Assembly (NCBI GenBank): GCA_039933105.1
Contig: JBDTOT010000004.1
Span: 62,001 to 126,000, forward strand
DNA: 64,000 nucleotides
Reading direction: 5' to 3'
Origin: FEN-1219 sp039933105
GTDB lineage: Bacteria; Pseudomonadota; Gammaproteobacteria; Steroidobacterales; Rariloculaceae
The notes under the pieces are model-generated. The model saw only the letters and a program-made list of their open reading frames with translations, did not search any database and had not been told where the DNA came from. Both the position numbers and the translations under genes were made by a program. Of the stretch, positions 19,977 through 29,191 are shown in pieces; the stretch's first letter is position 1; the number at the start of each line of letters is the position of its first letter.

Positions 19977-20628
19977 ACGGAATCGTGAGCCGGCGCTGCT
20001 CGACCAACGAGTCACGGTCGAGGCGGTCGAGCAAGGCCGTCAGCGCGCGCATGTCGCGATCCACGCGCCGCAACAGATAGTCCGCGGCGGCCGGGTCGAG
20101 CTCGAGCCCGCGCGCCTCCGCATGCAGGCGCACCGCGAGCGCGCGTTCGGCGTCCCCCACGGGCTTTAGCCGATAAGCAACCGCGCCCGCCGCGCGCGAG
20201 CGCAGGTCGGCGAGCTCGAACCCTGCTGTCGCGGGACTCACTGCCGCTGCGAGCAATAGCCCGCCCCGACGTGCGAGGAACTCGTTCAGGATTCGGAACA
20301 TCGGCTCTTCCCACGCAGGCTGCCCCGCAACCGCATCGACGTCGTCCAGGGCGAGCAGGTCGAGGCTGTCGAGACCGGCAAGTAGCTCCGGCTGCGCGTT
20401 GCCGAGCGCGACGTACATCGCACGCGAGCCAGCGGCTGCCGCTGCGCGACATGCCGCCTGCAGCAGATGCGACTTGCCGCACCCCGCTGCGCCCCAGAGC
20501 CAGAGCGTCTCCCCCGCCCCGGTCGCGACGGCGCGCACGTGCTGCACCGCAGCGTCGTTCTCGCCCGCGACGAACGTCGCGAAGCTCGCGTGGTCGGCCA
20601 AGGTCAAGGCCAGAGGCAACTGCGCCAC
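19939..20628 (-). CDS. hda: DnaA regulatory inactivator Hda
   Basis: A 229-residue DnaA-like AAA+ protein without a DNA-binding domain. The start is GTG 20628, with GGAG seven bases upstream. It begins AQLPLALTLADHASFATFVAGEN. The N-terminal QLPLAL stretch matches the beta-clamp-binding motif that lets Hda join the sliding clamp and stimulate DnaA-ATP hydrolysis. Walker A is GAAGCGKSHLL and Walker B LLALDDVDAV. The C-terminal lid has RLTIPFIRERL. Order wrbA-DUF2069-hda matches Pseudomonas. Confidence 0.93.
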   Translation of the reverse strand: MAQLPLALTLADHASFATFVAGENDAAVQHVRAVATGAGETLWLWGAAGCGKSHLLQAACRAAAAAGSRAMYVALGNAQPELLAGLDSLDLLALDDVDAVAGQPAWEEPMFRILNEFLARRGGLLLAAAVSPATAGFELADLRSRAAGAVAYRLKPVGDAERALAVRLHAEARGLELDPAAADYLLRRVDRDMRALTALLDRLDRDSLVEQRRLTIPFIRERLTGRSSG

Positions 20629-20640
20629 GAGGAACTCCGG

Positions 20641-21198
20641 CTATGCGGCCTGATGCGTCACGCGCCACGCACGCGAGCTCCAGCGCAGCACGTAATTTAG
20701 ACCGCTCACGAGACTCGTGAACACGACTGCGGCGCCCAGCGGCAGTAACGCGGTAGGCGATGGCCAACCAAAAGCCGCGAACGTCAGCGTGAAAACGCCA
20801 AACCCGAGCTGGCACGCCGTGTTCAGCTTACTGATCAGCGCAGGTTCGCCCTCCAACGGAGCGATGAATAGCTGATAGCAGATGGCGCCGGTCACGATCA
20901 CCATGTCTCGCCCGACGACGATTGCCACGACACCGCGGGGCATGGCGCCGACATGCGCGAGCGCCACGAACGTGCTCACTAGCAACAGCTTGTCGGCCGC
21001 GGGATCCAGCAAGCTGCCGAGCCGCGTTCGCCAATCGAACCGTTTGGCGAGAAACCCGTCGAGGGCGTCGGACAATCCCGCAACCACGATCAGCACGAGC
21101 GCAGTGGCGTAACGTTCATCGATGATCATCGCTACCAGCGGGGCGACGAGCAGAATTCGCAGAATGCAGATGGCATTCGGCAGGAAGCGCCAGCTCAC
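20641..21198 (-). CDS. CDP-alcohol phosphatidyltransferase (PgsA-like)
   Basis: A 185-residue membrane protein with SDALDGFLAKRFDWRTRLGSLLDPAADK, the complete DG-AR-G-D-D motif. It begins WRFLPNAICILRILLVAPLVAMI, like phosphatidylglycerophosphate synthases, and has five to six transmembrane segments. It may make phosphatidylglycerol phosphate or act on another alcohol. The genomic copy count decides whether it is the main PgsA. The start overlaps the DUF2066 stop by four bases. Confidence 0.88.
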   Translation of the reverse strand: MSWRFLPNAICILRILLVAPLVAMIIDERYATALVLIVVAGLSDALDGFLAKRFDWRTRLGSLLDPAADKLLLVSTFVALAHVGAMPRGVVAIVVGRDMVIVTGAICYQLFIAPLEGEPALISKLNTACQLGFGVFTLTFAAFGWPSPTALLPLGAAVVFTSLVSGLNYVLRWSSRAWRVTHQAA

Positions 21199-22280
21199 TG
21201 ACCAACCCCGTTACGAGCGATCTCGAACACGAGAGCCCCACTGGGCCGTTCGCCGGCCGCGGGCTTAAGCACGCCACCGAGCGTGAGGATCCGCCCGAGG
21301 ACCCCAGCGTCGGCGCGGGCGGTCACGCGTAGATTCAGCACGCCATTGTCGAAGCTGTCGACATCGACCGACTGCAGGGCGCTCTGCTGCTCCAAGTAGC
21401 TCACGACACGGCCATAGTCCGCCGAGCTTTGGACGTTCAGCACGGTAATCGCGGCGGCACCGCCCCCCCCCACCGTCGCGAACTGCTCCGCGAACCGGTC
21501 ACCGGCCGCATCGAGCCCGTCCCGCAACCCGAGGCCCTCGAGTGCCTGGCGTTGTGCGCCAGTCACTAGCAGCCACTCGATCTCGCTGCCGACGACGCCC
21601 GGCCGTACGCGGCCGATCAGCATCGCGTCCGCGCGATACCGCGCCGACGCAACGGCGACGCGGTCCTCGAAGCCACCCCAGACGTCGGCAAAGGTGACGG
21701 CGTTGAGATCCTGCAGGTCGAGCAGCGGCAACGTGACCGGCAAGCCGCGTTCGTCCGCCACCGCCAGGAGCTCCTTGCGCAGGGCGGCGAGCCGCTCGGT
21801 CATTCCAGCAGGAGTCGGCTCGAGCCCAAGCGCGGGAGTATCGTTCGCACCGAGCAATGCGCGGCCGCCGGCGCCGTCGTCGACAGCAATCCAGATCAGC
21901 GTCAGCGGCCGTTCGGGCCCCCACACCGGTTTCTGCAGCGCGGCCAACGCCTGGTCGACCTGGGTGGCGCTGAACCCGACCTGCGCCTGACCCTGCCGAT
22001 CGAGACCATACGAAGCCAGGTACCGACCGGCATCGGCGAGTAGCGTTTGCAGCGCGGGATCGAATGGCGCGTTACGGTCGCCCGTCACGCGAATCAGCAG
22101 GCGGCCCATAGCGGCCTTGATCGCAGCAGCACGCTGATCCGGCGCCGTAGTGTCCGGCGCCACGCTCACGCGGTAGAGGTTTGGCATCGTCACGGCAGGG
22201 CTCTCGCGCGCGCACAGGGCGCCGGCCAGCACGACCGCGGCCGTCATGCCACGCAACAACGCCGGCAACCTAGACTCCAT
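21195..22280 (-). CDS. DUF2066 exported protein
   Basis: 361 residues from ATG 22280. The alternative ATG 22289 would add MLS. A signal peptide (MTAAVVLAGALCA) precedes a DUF2066 domain with NLYRVSVAPDTTAPDQRAAAIKAAMGRLLIRVTGD. The conserved centre TLIWIAVDDG and QDLNAVTFADVWGGF follow. The family is periplasmic, of unknown role, and sits between hda and purM in pseudomonads. Divergent from purM. A TATAAT hexamer lies 38 bases upstream of the start. Confidence 0.85.
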   Translation of the reverse strand: MESRLPALLRGMTAAVVLAGALCARESPAVTMPNLYRVSVAPDTTAPDQRAAAIKAAMGRLLIRVTGDRNAPFDPALQTLLADAGRYLASYGLDRQGQAQVGFSATQVDQALAALQKPVWGPERPLTLIWIAVDDGAGGRALLGANDTPALGLEPTPAGMTERLAALRKELLAVADERGLPVTLPLLDLQDLNAVTFADVWGGFEDRVAVASARYRADAMLIGRVRPGVVGSEIEWLLVTGAQRQALEGLGLRDGLDAAGDRFAEQFATVGGGGAAAITVLNVQSSADYGRVVSYLEQQSALQSVDVDSFDNGVLNLRVTARADAGVLGRILTLGGVLKPAAGERPSGALVFEIARNGVGQ

Positions 22281-22317
22281 AGAAAGCATCCCTGTCCACG
22301 ACGGAACGACGTCGCTT

Positions 22318-22323
22318 ATTATA
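22318..22323 (-). promoter_or_regulatory. Candidate -10 box for the DUF2066 gene
   Basis: The minus strand reads TATAAT at 22323-22318, a perfect consensus -10 about 38 bases before the start codon. The -35 region is poor. It lies within the divergent DUF2066/purM spacer. Confidence 0.35.
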
Positions 22324-22366
22324 GCCACCAACCTCCTTCCCTTCTTATTCGTCCGGAGCCCGATCG

Positions 22367-23395
22367 ATGGCATCCACTGGACCCTTCACTTACAAAGACG
22401 CGGGCGTCGACATCGACGCCGGTGACGAGCTGGTCGAGCGGATCAAGCCGGCGGTCAAACGCACGGTTCGCCCGGAGGTCATCGGGGGCCTCGGTGGCTT
22501 TGGCGGTATGTTCCGCGTGCCGAATGGCTACCGCGAACCGGTGCTGGTCTCAGGTACCGACGGCGTGGGCACGAAACTCAAGCTCGCAATCGACCACGAC
22601 GCCCACGACGAGGTGGGTGTGGACCTCGTTGCCATGTGCGCGAACGACGTCGTCGTCGTCGGCGCGGAGCCGCTGTTCTTCCTCGACTACTTCTCGACGC
22701 CGCGCCTCGACGTCGACATCGCTGCGCGAGTGATCGCGGGAATCGCGCACGGCTGCGAGATCGCCGGCGCCACGCTGCTCGGCGGCGAAACCGCCGAGCA
22801 CCCTGGCATGCACACAGCCGGCGAATACGATCTCGCCGGTTTTTGTGTCGGTATCGTCGAACGCGACAAGATGATCGACGGCTCGAATATCGTTGCTGGC
22901 GATACGGTTATCGGCATTGGCTCCTCGGGTTTGCATTCGAACGGTTTCTCGTTGATCCGGCATATTCTGAAGAGTCGCCCGAACGCGGCGCGCGAGATGC
23001 TCGAAGGGCGGCCGCTCATCGAGCACTTGTTGACCCCGACGAAGATCTACGCACGCCCCGTGCTGCGGCTCGTGAAGAACGTCGCGGTCAAAGGTCTGGC
23101 GCATATCACGGGCGGCGGTCTGCTCGAAAACATCCCGCGAGTGTTACCGGCAGGGTTCGGCGTGGAGCTTAAAGTAGGCTCATGGCACGCGCCGGCCGTG
23201 TTCGACTGGCTCGAATCCGTGGGCGTGCCGCCTCGCGAGATGCATCGCACCTTCAACTGCGGCGTCGGCATGATCGCCGTCGTGGCTCCGGCGGATGCAA
23301 ATGCCGCGCTAGCCGAACTCACCGCTGCCGGCGAGCGTGCCACCATCATCGGCGCTGTAGTTCCCGACGCCGAACAGCTGGTGACGATCGTTTGA
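22367..23395 (+). CDS. purM: Phosphoribosylformylglycinamidine cyclo-ligase (AIR synthetase)
   Basis: 342 residues (E. coli 345). Catalyses ATP-dependent ring closure of FGAM to AIR in purine synthesis. Visible features are FTYKDAGVDIDAGDELV, the phosphate-binding SGTDGVGTKLKLAI, VDLVAMCANDVVVVGAEPLFFLDYF, ATLLGGETAEHPGM, and HITGGGLLENIPRVLP. The gene is followed with a TTGA overlap by purN. Confidence 0.97.
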   Translation: MASTGPFTYKDAGVDIDAGDELVERIKPAVKRTVRPEVIGGLGGFGGMFRVPNGYREPVLVSGTDGVGTKLKLAIDHDAHDEVGVDLVAMCANDVVVVGAEPLFFLDYFSTPRLDVDIAARVIAGIAHGCEIAGATLLGGETAEHPGMHTAGEYDLAGFCVGIVERDKMIDGSNIVAGDTVIGIGSSGLHSNGFSLIRHILKSRPNAAREMLEGRPLIEHLLTPTKIYARPVLRLVKNVAVKGLAHITGGGLLENIPRVLPAGFGVELKVGSWHAPAVFDWLESVGVPPREMHRTFNCGVGMIAVVAPADANAALAELTAAGERATIIGAVVPDAEQLVTIV

Positions 23396-24039
23396 GCCGC
23401 GCCGCGCCGCGCGTCGCGGTCCTGATCTCCGGCGAGGGCAGCAACCTTCAGGTGCTGCTCGATGCCGCACGCACGGGCACACTCGGCGCAGAAATCGCGG
23501 TGGTCATCAGCGACCGCGCAGCCGCACGTGGGCTCGTGCGGGCCCGCAACGCGGGCGTTCCGGCGCGGCATCTAGGCGGCAAGGGCATTCCGCGCGAGGC
23601 TTACGACGGCACGCTCGCCGCACTGCTCGCCGAGCACTCTCCGGATCTTTTGGTCTTAGCGGGTTTCATGCGGATCTTCTCGCCCGGCTTCGTCGCGCGC
23701 TTCGCGGGTCGAATCTTGAACATCCACCCGTCCTTGCTACCCGCGTATCCCGGGCTCGACACGCATCGGCGCGTGCTGAAAGCCGGCGAACGCTGGCACG
23801 GCGCCACGGTACATTTCGTTACAGTTGATCTCGACGCCGGCCCCGCCGCGCTCCAATACCGCCTCCCCGTTCGCGCCGACGACACCGTCGAGTCGCTGAC
23901 GGCACGTGTGCATGTCGGCGAGCACTTAATACTGCCTCGCGCTGTCGAATGGTTTGTTGGCGGTCGCTTGCGACTCGAAAATGACTCCGTCATGCTGGAT
24001 GACCGGCGTCTGTCGCAGCCCGTGATCATGGAGGAATGA
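23392..24039 (+). CDS. purN: Phosphoribosylglycinamide formyltransferase
   Basis: 215 residues from TTG 23392, overlapping the purM stop. The first strand RVAVLISGEGSNLQVLL begins at residue 7, so the start cannot be much later. The catalytic Asn and His are in NIHPSLLPAYPGL. The catalytic Asp is in VTVDLDAGPA (E. coli has DELDGGP there). It transfers formyl from 10-formyl-THF to GAR. The TTG start directly coupled to purM suggests stoichiometric control. Confidence 0.95.
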   Translation: MSRAAPRVAVLISGEGSNLQVLLDAARTGTLGAEIAVVISDRAAARGLVRARNAGVPARHLGGKGIPREAYDGTLAALLAEHSPDLLVLAGFMRIFSPGFVARFAGRILNIHPSLLPAYPGLDTHRRVLKAGERWHGATVHFVTVDLDAGPAALQYRLPVRADDTVESLTARVHVGEHLILPRAVEWFVGGRLRLENDSVMLDDRRLSQPVIMEE

Positions 24040-24042
24040 ATC

Positions 24043-24777
24043 GTGACTACGCGTGTCGTCCCATCGTTGCTGCTCATCGGACTCTCGTTGCCCTGGCTTG
24101 CTGCCCACGCGGCCGACGATGTCCAGACTTATACCGCCACCTACAACGCCGAGGCCAAAGGCAAGGAAATCGGCGACTCGACGTTCAGCGTCCGCTACAT
24201 CGCTGATCGCATGGTCTACGAGTTCAAGTCGGAGACACACGCAAAAGGCATGGTGGTGAAGCTCGCGGTTCCGAATCCTGTGATACAGCGCAGCGAGTTC
24301 CGTGTCACCCCGACCGGTCTCGAGCCGCTCGAATTCTGGTACGAGGACGGCAGCCGTAAAGGTGAGGGCAACGTCCACATCGTGTTCGACTGGCAGCGCA
24401 AGGTCGCGACCACGAACAGCAAGAAGGGTCGCAAGGAGTTCACAATCCAGCCCGGTGCCGTCGACGCGGGCACTTTGCAGGTCGCGTTGATGCGTGACCT
24501 CGCGACGACCGGCAAACCGGGGCATTACCTGCTGACGGACGAAGACTCGATGACCGAGTACGTCTACCAGGATCAGGGCGAGGCGCAGACGGCGACGGGC
24601 ATGGGCAAGCTCAAGACCCACGCGTTCAACCAGCAGCGCCAGGGTTCGTCGCGCATCAACTGGATCTGGATGGTGCCGGACATGAAGTTCCTGCCCGCGC
24701 GAATCGAGCAGCGCAAGGACAGCGGCGAAGTCAACTCGGCGTTCACGCTAAAGAGCGCGAGCGGCATCCCGAAATAA
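24043..24777 (+). CDS. DUF3108 exported protein
   Basis: 244 residues from GTG 24043. A cleavable signal peptide ends at AAHAAD. A beta-rich DUF3108 domain follows: TYTATYNAEAKGKEIGDSTFSVRYI, FWYEDGSRKGEGNVHIVFDW, and a C-terminal IEQRKDSGEVNSAFTLKSA. A periplasmic protein of unknown role, located after purN as in Pseudomonas. Convergent with dcd, six bases apart. Confidence 0.87.
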   Translation: MTTRVVPSLLLIGLSLPWLAAHAADDVQTYTATYNAEAKGKEIGDSTFSVRYIADRMVYEFKSETHAKGMVVKLAVPNPVIQRSEFRVTPTGLEPLEFWYEDGSRKGEGNVHIVFDWQRKVATTNSKKGRKEFTIQPGAVDAGTLQVALMRDLATTGKPGHYLLTDEDSMTEYVYQDQGEAQTATGMGKLKTHAFNQQRQGSSRINWIWMVPDMKFLPARIEQRKDSGEVNSAFTLKSASGIPK

Positions 24778-24783
24778 ACGCGC

Positions 24784-25350
24784 TCAGGTGCGCGGCAACG
24801 TGACGCCGCGCTGACCCTGGTACTTGCCGCCGCGATCCTTGTAGCTCGTCTCGCATACGTCGTCGGACTCGAGAAACACCATCTGCGCGATGCCTTCGTT
24901 CGCGTAGATTTTTGCGGGTAGCGATGTCGTGTTCGAGAACTCGAGCGTCACGTGACCTTCCCACTCCGGCTCGAGCGGCGTGACGTTCACGATGATGCCG
25001 CAGCGCGCGTACGTCGACTTGCCGAGGCAAATTGTCAGCACGCTTCGCGGAATCCGGAAGTACTCCACCGTGCGCGCCAACGCGAATGAATTCGGCGGGA
25101 TGATGCACACCTTGCCCGACATATCGACGAAACTCGACTCGTCGAACTTCTTCGGATCGACAATCGCGGAGTTGATGTTGGTGAACACCTTGAACTCCGG
25201 CGCGCAACGAACATCGTAGCCGTAGCTCGACGTGCCGAACGAGATCACGCGCTCGCCATCCACGTGCCGAATCTGATCCGGCTCGAACGGCTCGATCATC
25301 CCCTGCTCCGCGACCATTCGCCGGATCCAACGATCGGACTTCACGCTCAT
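24784..25350 (-). CDS. dcd: dCTP deaminase
   Basis: 188 residues from ATG 25350, whose A is shared with the mrp stop (TGATG). Deaminates dCTP to dUTP for thymidylate synthesis. Motifs: ISFGTSSYGYDVRCAPEF, LGKSTYARCGIIVNVTPLEPEWEGH with the catalytic Glu, LEFSNTTSLPAKIYANEGIAQM, and KYQGQRGVTLPRT. The length is close to E. coli Dcd. Longer upstream frames are inside mrp. Confidence 0.95.
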   Translation of the reverse strand: MSVKSDRWIRRMVAEQGMIEPFEPDQIRHVDGERVISFGTSSYGYDVRCAPEFKVFTNINSAIVDPKKFDESSFVDMSGKVCIIPPNSFALARTVEYFRIPRSVLTICLGKSTYARCGIIVNVTPLEPEWEGHVTLEFSNTTSLPAKIYANEGIAQMVFLESDDVCETSYKDRGGKYQGQRGVTLPRT

Positions 25351-26444
25351 CAATCTTCCTCGACGGTGATCTTCGGAAATAGCCGGCTGTAGTCCTTGGT
25401 GCGGGCAGCGAGCTCTCCCACGGTACGCAACGCCGCTTCCGTGAATGCCCGAGCGAGTGCACCGGTAGGATCGGCTGCGACCGTCGGCTTGCCCTGATCG
25501 GTTTCCTCGCGAATTCGCCGATCGAGCGGCAACGACCCCAGCACCGGCACGCCGTACTGGCCCGCCAGATCGGCTCCGCCGTGCTCGCCGAAGATATGTT
25601 CCTCGTGTCCGCACTGCGAGCAGACGTGCATGCTCATGTTTTCTACGACGCCGAGCACCGGGACGTGGACCTTTTGGAACATCTCTAGCCCCTTGCGCGC
25701 GTCGGCCAAAGCGATGTCCTGGGGCGTCGTCACGATCACGGCACCGCTGACGGGCACTCGCTGAGCCAGCGTCAACTGGATGTCGCCCGTGCCCGGCGGC
25801 ATGTCGACGACCAGGTAGTCGAGATCGCCCCAACGAGTCTGCATCAAGAGCTGGTTGAGCGCCGAGGTCACCATGGGGCCGCGCCAGGCCATCGGTTGTT
25901 GATCATCAACGAGAAAACCAATCGACATGGCCTCGATGCCGTGTGCGACGAGCGGCTCCAGCAACTTGCCGTCCCGGGTTTCCGGGCGTCGCCCGAGCAG
26001 GCCCAGCATGCGGGGCTGGCTCGGCCCGTAGATGTCGGCGTCCAGCAACCCAACGCGCGCGCCTTCCTGCGCCAAAGCCAGTGCGAAGTTGACGGCAACG
26101 GTCGACTTGCCGACGCCCCCCTTGCCGGAGGCAACGGCCAACAGGTTCTTGACTCCGGGCAGGGGCTTCAGACCCTGCTGCACCGCGTGCGCAACGATTT
26201 CGCTGGTGATAGCGAACTCGACTTGCCCCACCCCGGGCAGCCCGGCGCAATGCGCCCGGAGCGCTTCGACCAGGCCCGCACCCGCGTGGGCTGCCGGAAA
26301 ACCGCAGCGAACCGCCACCTGCCACCCGCTCGGGCCTGCCTTAACGGCGAGAGCCGTTCCGGCGGTGCCCAAAGGGCGGCCTGTCTGGGGCACGACGAAG
26401 GTCGCGAGATGTTGCTCGAGGGCTTCTTGGCCGGTCTGGGTCAT
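25350..26444 (-). CDS. mrp: Iron-sulfur cluster carrier ATPase Mrp/ApbC
   Basis: 364 residues from ATG 26444. An N-terminal MIP18-like segment (about 1-95) precedes a ParA/MinD-type domain. That domain has the deviant Walker A SGKGGVGKSTVAVNFALALA, switch LLDADIYGPSQPRMLG, VVDMPPGTGDIQLTL, and the Fe-S-binding CxxC in VCSQCGHEEHIFG. It carries Fe-S clusters to apoproteins. In many gammaproteobacteria mrp is divergent and adjacent to metG; here about 5 kb of kinase and pilT genes lie between them. Confidence 0.95.
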   Translation of the reverse strand: MTQTGQEALEQHLATFVVPQTGRPLGTAGTALAVKAGPSGWQVAVRCGFPAAHAGAGLVEALRAHCAGLPGVGQVEFAITSEIVAHAVQQGLKPLPGVKNLLAVASGKGGVGKSTVAVNFALALAQEGARVGLLDADIYGPSQPRMLGLLGRRPETRDGKLLEPLVAHGIEAMSIGFLVDDQQPMAWRGPMVTSALNQLLMQTRWGDLDYLVVDMPPGTGDIQLTLAQRVPVSGAVIVTTPQDIALADARKGLEMFQKVHVPVLGVVENMSMHVCSQCGHEEHIFGEHGGADLAGQYGVPVLGSLPLDRRIREETDQGKPTVAADPTGALARAFTEAALRTVGELAARTKDYSRLFPKITVEED

Positions 26445-26695
26445 AGCGGGGAATGCCGGAAAAGGCGGCGATTGTAACCTAATGCTGGCGCACTTCCCGC
26501 CTCGGGAAAACACGGGAGCGAGCGCTGCAAACCTGTGATCTACGTTACGTTTCCACGAATTCCGTGTGGCATAATTTCCAGCTACAGGTGCCCATTATGT
26601 TCGATCCCCGGTCGCGTGTGTTCGGGGCCCGGCGGGGGTCGGAGGCTTTCTTTCCACTCAGAGACGCAGCTCGGTTAAAGTGACGCGCGAGGCCG
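26445..26695. other. Divergent intergenic region mrp / HEAT-kinase
   Basis: 251 bases. It holds a near-palindrome CACGAATTCCGTG at 26554-26566. This overlaps an extended -10-like TGGCATAAT. A CCCCG...CGGGG inverted pair follows near 26606-26628. It could carry an operator and the kinase promoter. No coding frame is convincing. Confidence 0.4.
26566..26575 (+). promoter_or_regulatory. Candidate extended -10 promoter for the kinase-pilT operon
   Basis: GTGGCATAAT, an extended -10 (TGG-CATAAT), about 120 bases upstream of the kinase ATG. The same 10-mer recurs just before metG at 31367. The -35 region is weak. A CACG/CGTG palindrome overlaps it. Confidence 0.35.
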
Positions 26696-29185
26696 ATGAA
26701 TTTTCTAACCGCAATACAGGCCGATCGGCTCATCGCGCAGATTCGTGAGGAAGCCGACCCGACGTCGGTCAACGCGAAGAAAGCTTTCGCGAAACTCGGC
26801 AAGCTCGGCAACAGCGCGATCCCGAAAATCCTCGAAGCTCTCTCGACGGCGGACAAACGCCAGACCGTCGAATACGTGGAACTCCTGAGCAGCCTCATCA
26901 GCGACAAAACGCTGCCCCTGATCACGCGCGGTCTAACCGACGGCGACCCCCGCACGGTTTCCGGTACGGCCTGGGCACTATCGAGCAACAAACGCTACAA
27001 CGTGAACCGTCTCGTCGACCTGCTCGGCGAGGAGGACATCTCGAAGCCCGCCGTGATCGAAGTTCTGACGGCGCACAAGGAACGCTTGAACGTCCGCCAG
27101 CTGCTCGGTCAGATCTATTTCCTCCAGCCGAGCGAGAAAGCGGCCGTCTTCAAGCTGATCGACGACGTCGCCGACGAGGAAATGATTCCGGATCTGCTCA
27201 CGCGCATGGACGGCAAGGATCCGTTGGTCAAGATGCACTTGATCAACGTGATCGCGCGGTTCGATCGGCCGGACGTGAACAAGACGCTCCAGGAGCAACT
27301 ACGCGACGCGAACAAGCTCGTGCGACAAGCTGCCCTCGTCGGCATCTCGCGCTCGAAGACGAAAGTCGATGTGCAGTTGATCGCGAATTTGCTACTCGAC
27401 GCCGACCTCGACGTCATGAACAAGGCCGTAGACGTCATTGTCCAACTGAACCACCCAGAAACGGCCAAATATCTCTTTCCTGCGCTGAAATCCGAAAATG
27501 AGTTCAGCCGTCGCGCGGCCGTCGAGATCTTGAATGCAATCGGCACCACGCACAGCGTGAAGTCTTTGCTCGAAGCCGTAGCCGACGAAGACTGGTGGGT
27601 ACGCTCGCGTGCGTCCGACGCATTGGCGCGAATCGGCGGGCCTCGCGTCGTCGACGCGGTCCTCGACCTGATACGCGACAAGGACGAGAACCTCCGTCGT
27701 GCAGCCATTGAGATCTTAGTCGTATGTCGCGACAAACGTGCCGTCGACAAACTGATCGAGGCATTGCGCGACAAGGACTGGTGGGTCAGCGAACGCGCCG
27801 CAGACGCACTGGCGGAGCTGGGCGACGCGAAAGCGCTACCCGCGTTGTTCGAAATGGTTGCCAAGAACGATCGCTCGTTGCCGGTCGCCCTGAATGCCGT
27901 CGGCAAGCTCGGCAACTACAAGGTCCTCGACAAGGTCCTACCCTTCCTGCAGCGCACCGAGAAAGAGGTGCGTATCGCGGCGATCAATGCCGTCGCGCAA
28001 CTCGCCGGCGAGCAGCAGGCTGAAGCCGTTCGCCCTTACATTCAGCAGGCGGCTCAAGGCGGTGACGAGACGGTGCTGAGGGCCGCCAACAAGGCGCTGC
28101 AAAAAATCGACGGTAAACTCTCGCCGAGCGGCCGCTTCGTCGGCACCGGCACACTGAGTGCCGGAACCGTCGCAAGCTCGATGACTGCGCCGCCGATGGC
28201 CGCTACAACCAGTCGCGCGGCGCCGCCTCCCTCGCGGCCCCCGCCCCCGATAGCCTCGACCTCGACGGCCCGCACTCTGCTGGTCGAAGGCCCCGACGGC
28301 GCCGAGCCCACGCCGCCGCCACCGGAAGCGCCATCGTTCGACTTGAGCGGGCTTCAGGCAGGCGACATGATCGAGGGACGCTACAAGTACATCCAGAAAA
28401 TCGGCAAGGGCGCGTTCGGCACCGTGGTGCTCGTCGAGGACACGGTCGTCGAAGAGCGCCTGATCCTGAAGTTTCTGAACGCAAACGTCTCCTCGGACGA
28501 AGAGATGTTGAAACGCTTCGTGCACGAGCTGCGATATTCCCGCCGCATCACGCACAAGAATGTCATCCGCATCTACGACTTCCTGTACATCGGCGGCGTT
28601 TACGCCATCTCGATGGAATACTTCCCTTCGCACACGCTCGGCACCGAGATAGCGAACGAGAAACCGATGAAGCCGAAGAAGGCAATCGCCTACTCGGTCG
28701 ACATCTGCACCGGTATGAGCGTCGCGCACCAGCAAGGCATCATCCACCGCGATCTGAAGCCGGCAAACATCCTGATCAATGAGGGTGGCCTCGTGAAGAT
28801 CGTGGACTTCGGCGTCGCCGCAGCCGCAAAGAGCGGCGACACGCAGCTGACGAAAACCGGCTACGTGATCGGCTCACCAAAGTACATGGCGCCCGAGCAG
28901 ATTCTCGGCAAGAAGGTTGACGAGCGCGCCGATATCTACAGCCTCGGCGTCATTGCCTACGAGATGCTGGCCGGTAACCCGCCCTATAGCCGTGGCGACC
29001 ACATGTCAGTTATGTATCAACACGTGCAGGGCAAGGCCCAACCGCTGCAAGAGGCGAACCCGAGTGTTCCACGCGAACTGGCGGACGTCATCACGAAGGC
29101 AATGAGCGTCGACAAGGTGAAGCGCCACGCCTCGATGGACGAGCTCCGCATGGCGCTCGAGGCCGTAGTTCCAAGCCTGAAGTGA
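26696..29185 (+). CDS. HEAT-repeat protein fused to a Ser/Thr protein kinase
   Basis: 829 residues, cytoplasmic, no signal peptide. Residues about 15-475 form roughly a dozen HEAT-type helical repeats, for example WWVRSRASDALARIGG and WWVSERAADALAELGD. A Pro/Ala/Ser linker (about 480-555) joins a complete Hanks-type kinase domain. Its motifs are the glycine loop IGKGAFGTV (near 568), ATP Lys in LILKFL (near 591), HRDLKPANI (near 684), DFGVAAAA (near 703), and SPKYMAPEQ (near 731). No PASTA or transmembrane region follows, unlike PknB. HEAT arrays usually bind proteins. Seven bases downstream begins a PilT ATPase gene, so pilus-motor control is the natural inference. Confidence 0.93.
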   Translation: MNFLTAIQADRLIAQIREEADPTSVNAKKAFAKLGKLGNSAIPKILEALSTADKRQTVEYVELLSSLISDKTLPLITRGLTDGDPRTVSGTAWALSSNKRYNVNRLVDLLGEEDISKPAVIEVLTAHKERLNVRQLLGQIYFLQPSEKAAVFKLIDDVADEEMIPDLLTRMDGKDPLVKMHLINVIARFDRPDVNKTLQEQLRDANKLVRQAALVGISRSKTKVDVQLIANLLLDADLDVMNKAVDVIVQLNHPETAKYLFPALKSENEFSRRAAVEILNAIGTTHSVKSLLEAVADEDWWVRSRASDALARIGGPRVVDAVLDLIRDKDENLRRAAIEILVVCRDKRAVDKLIEALRDKDWWVSERAADALAELGDAKALPALFEMVAKNDRSLPVALNAVGKLGNYKVLDKVLPFLQRTEKEVRIAAINAVAQLAGEQQAEAVRPYIQQAAQGGDETVLRAANKALQKIDGKLSPSGRFVGTGTLSAGTVASSMTAPPMAATTSRAAPPPSRPPPPIASTSTARTLLVEGPDGAEPTPPPPEAPSFDLSGLQAGDMIEGRYKYIQKIGKGAFGTVVLVEDTVVEERLILKFLNANVSSDEEMLKRFVHELRYSRRITHKNVIRIYDFLYIGGVYAISMEYFPSHTLGTEIANEKPMKPKKAIAYSVDICTGMSVAHQQGIIHRDLKPANILINEGGLVKIVDFGVAAAAKSGDTQLTKTGYVIGSPKYMAPEQILGKKVDERADIYSLGVIAYEMLAGNPPYSRGDHMSVMYQHVQGKAQPLQEANPSVPRELADVITKAMSVDKVKRHASMDELRMALEAVVPSLK

Positions 29186-29191
29186 GACACG

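Noticed and set aside
22281..22366. PurR-type operator before purM
   Set aside because: I could not find a recognisable ACGCAAACG-like palindrome in the spacer.
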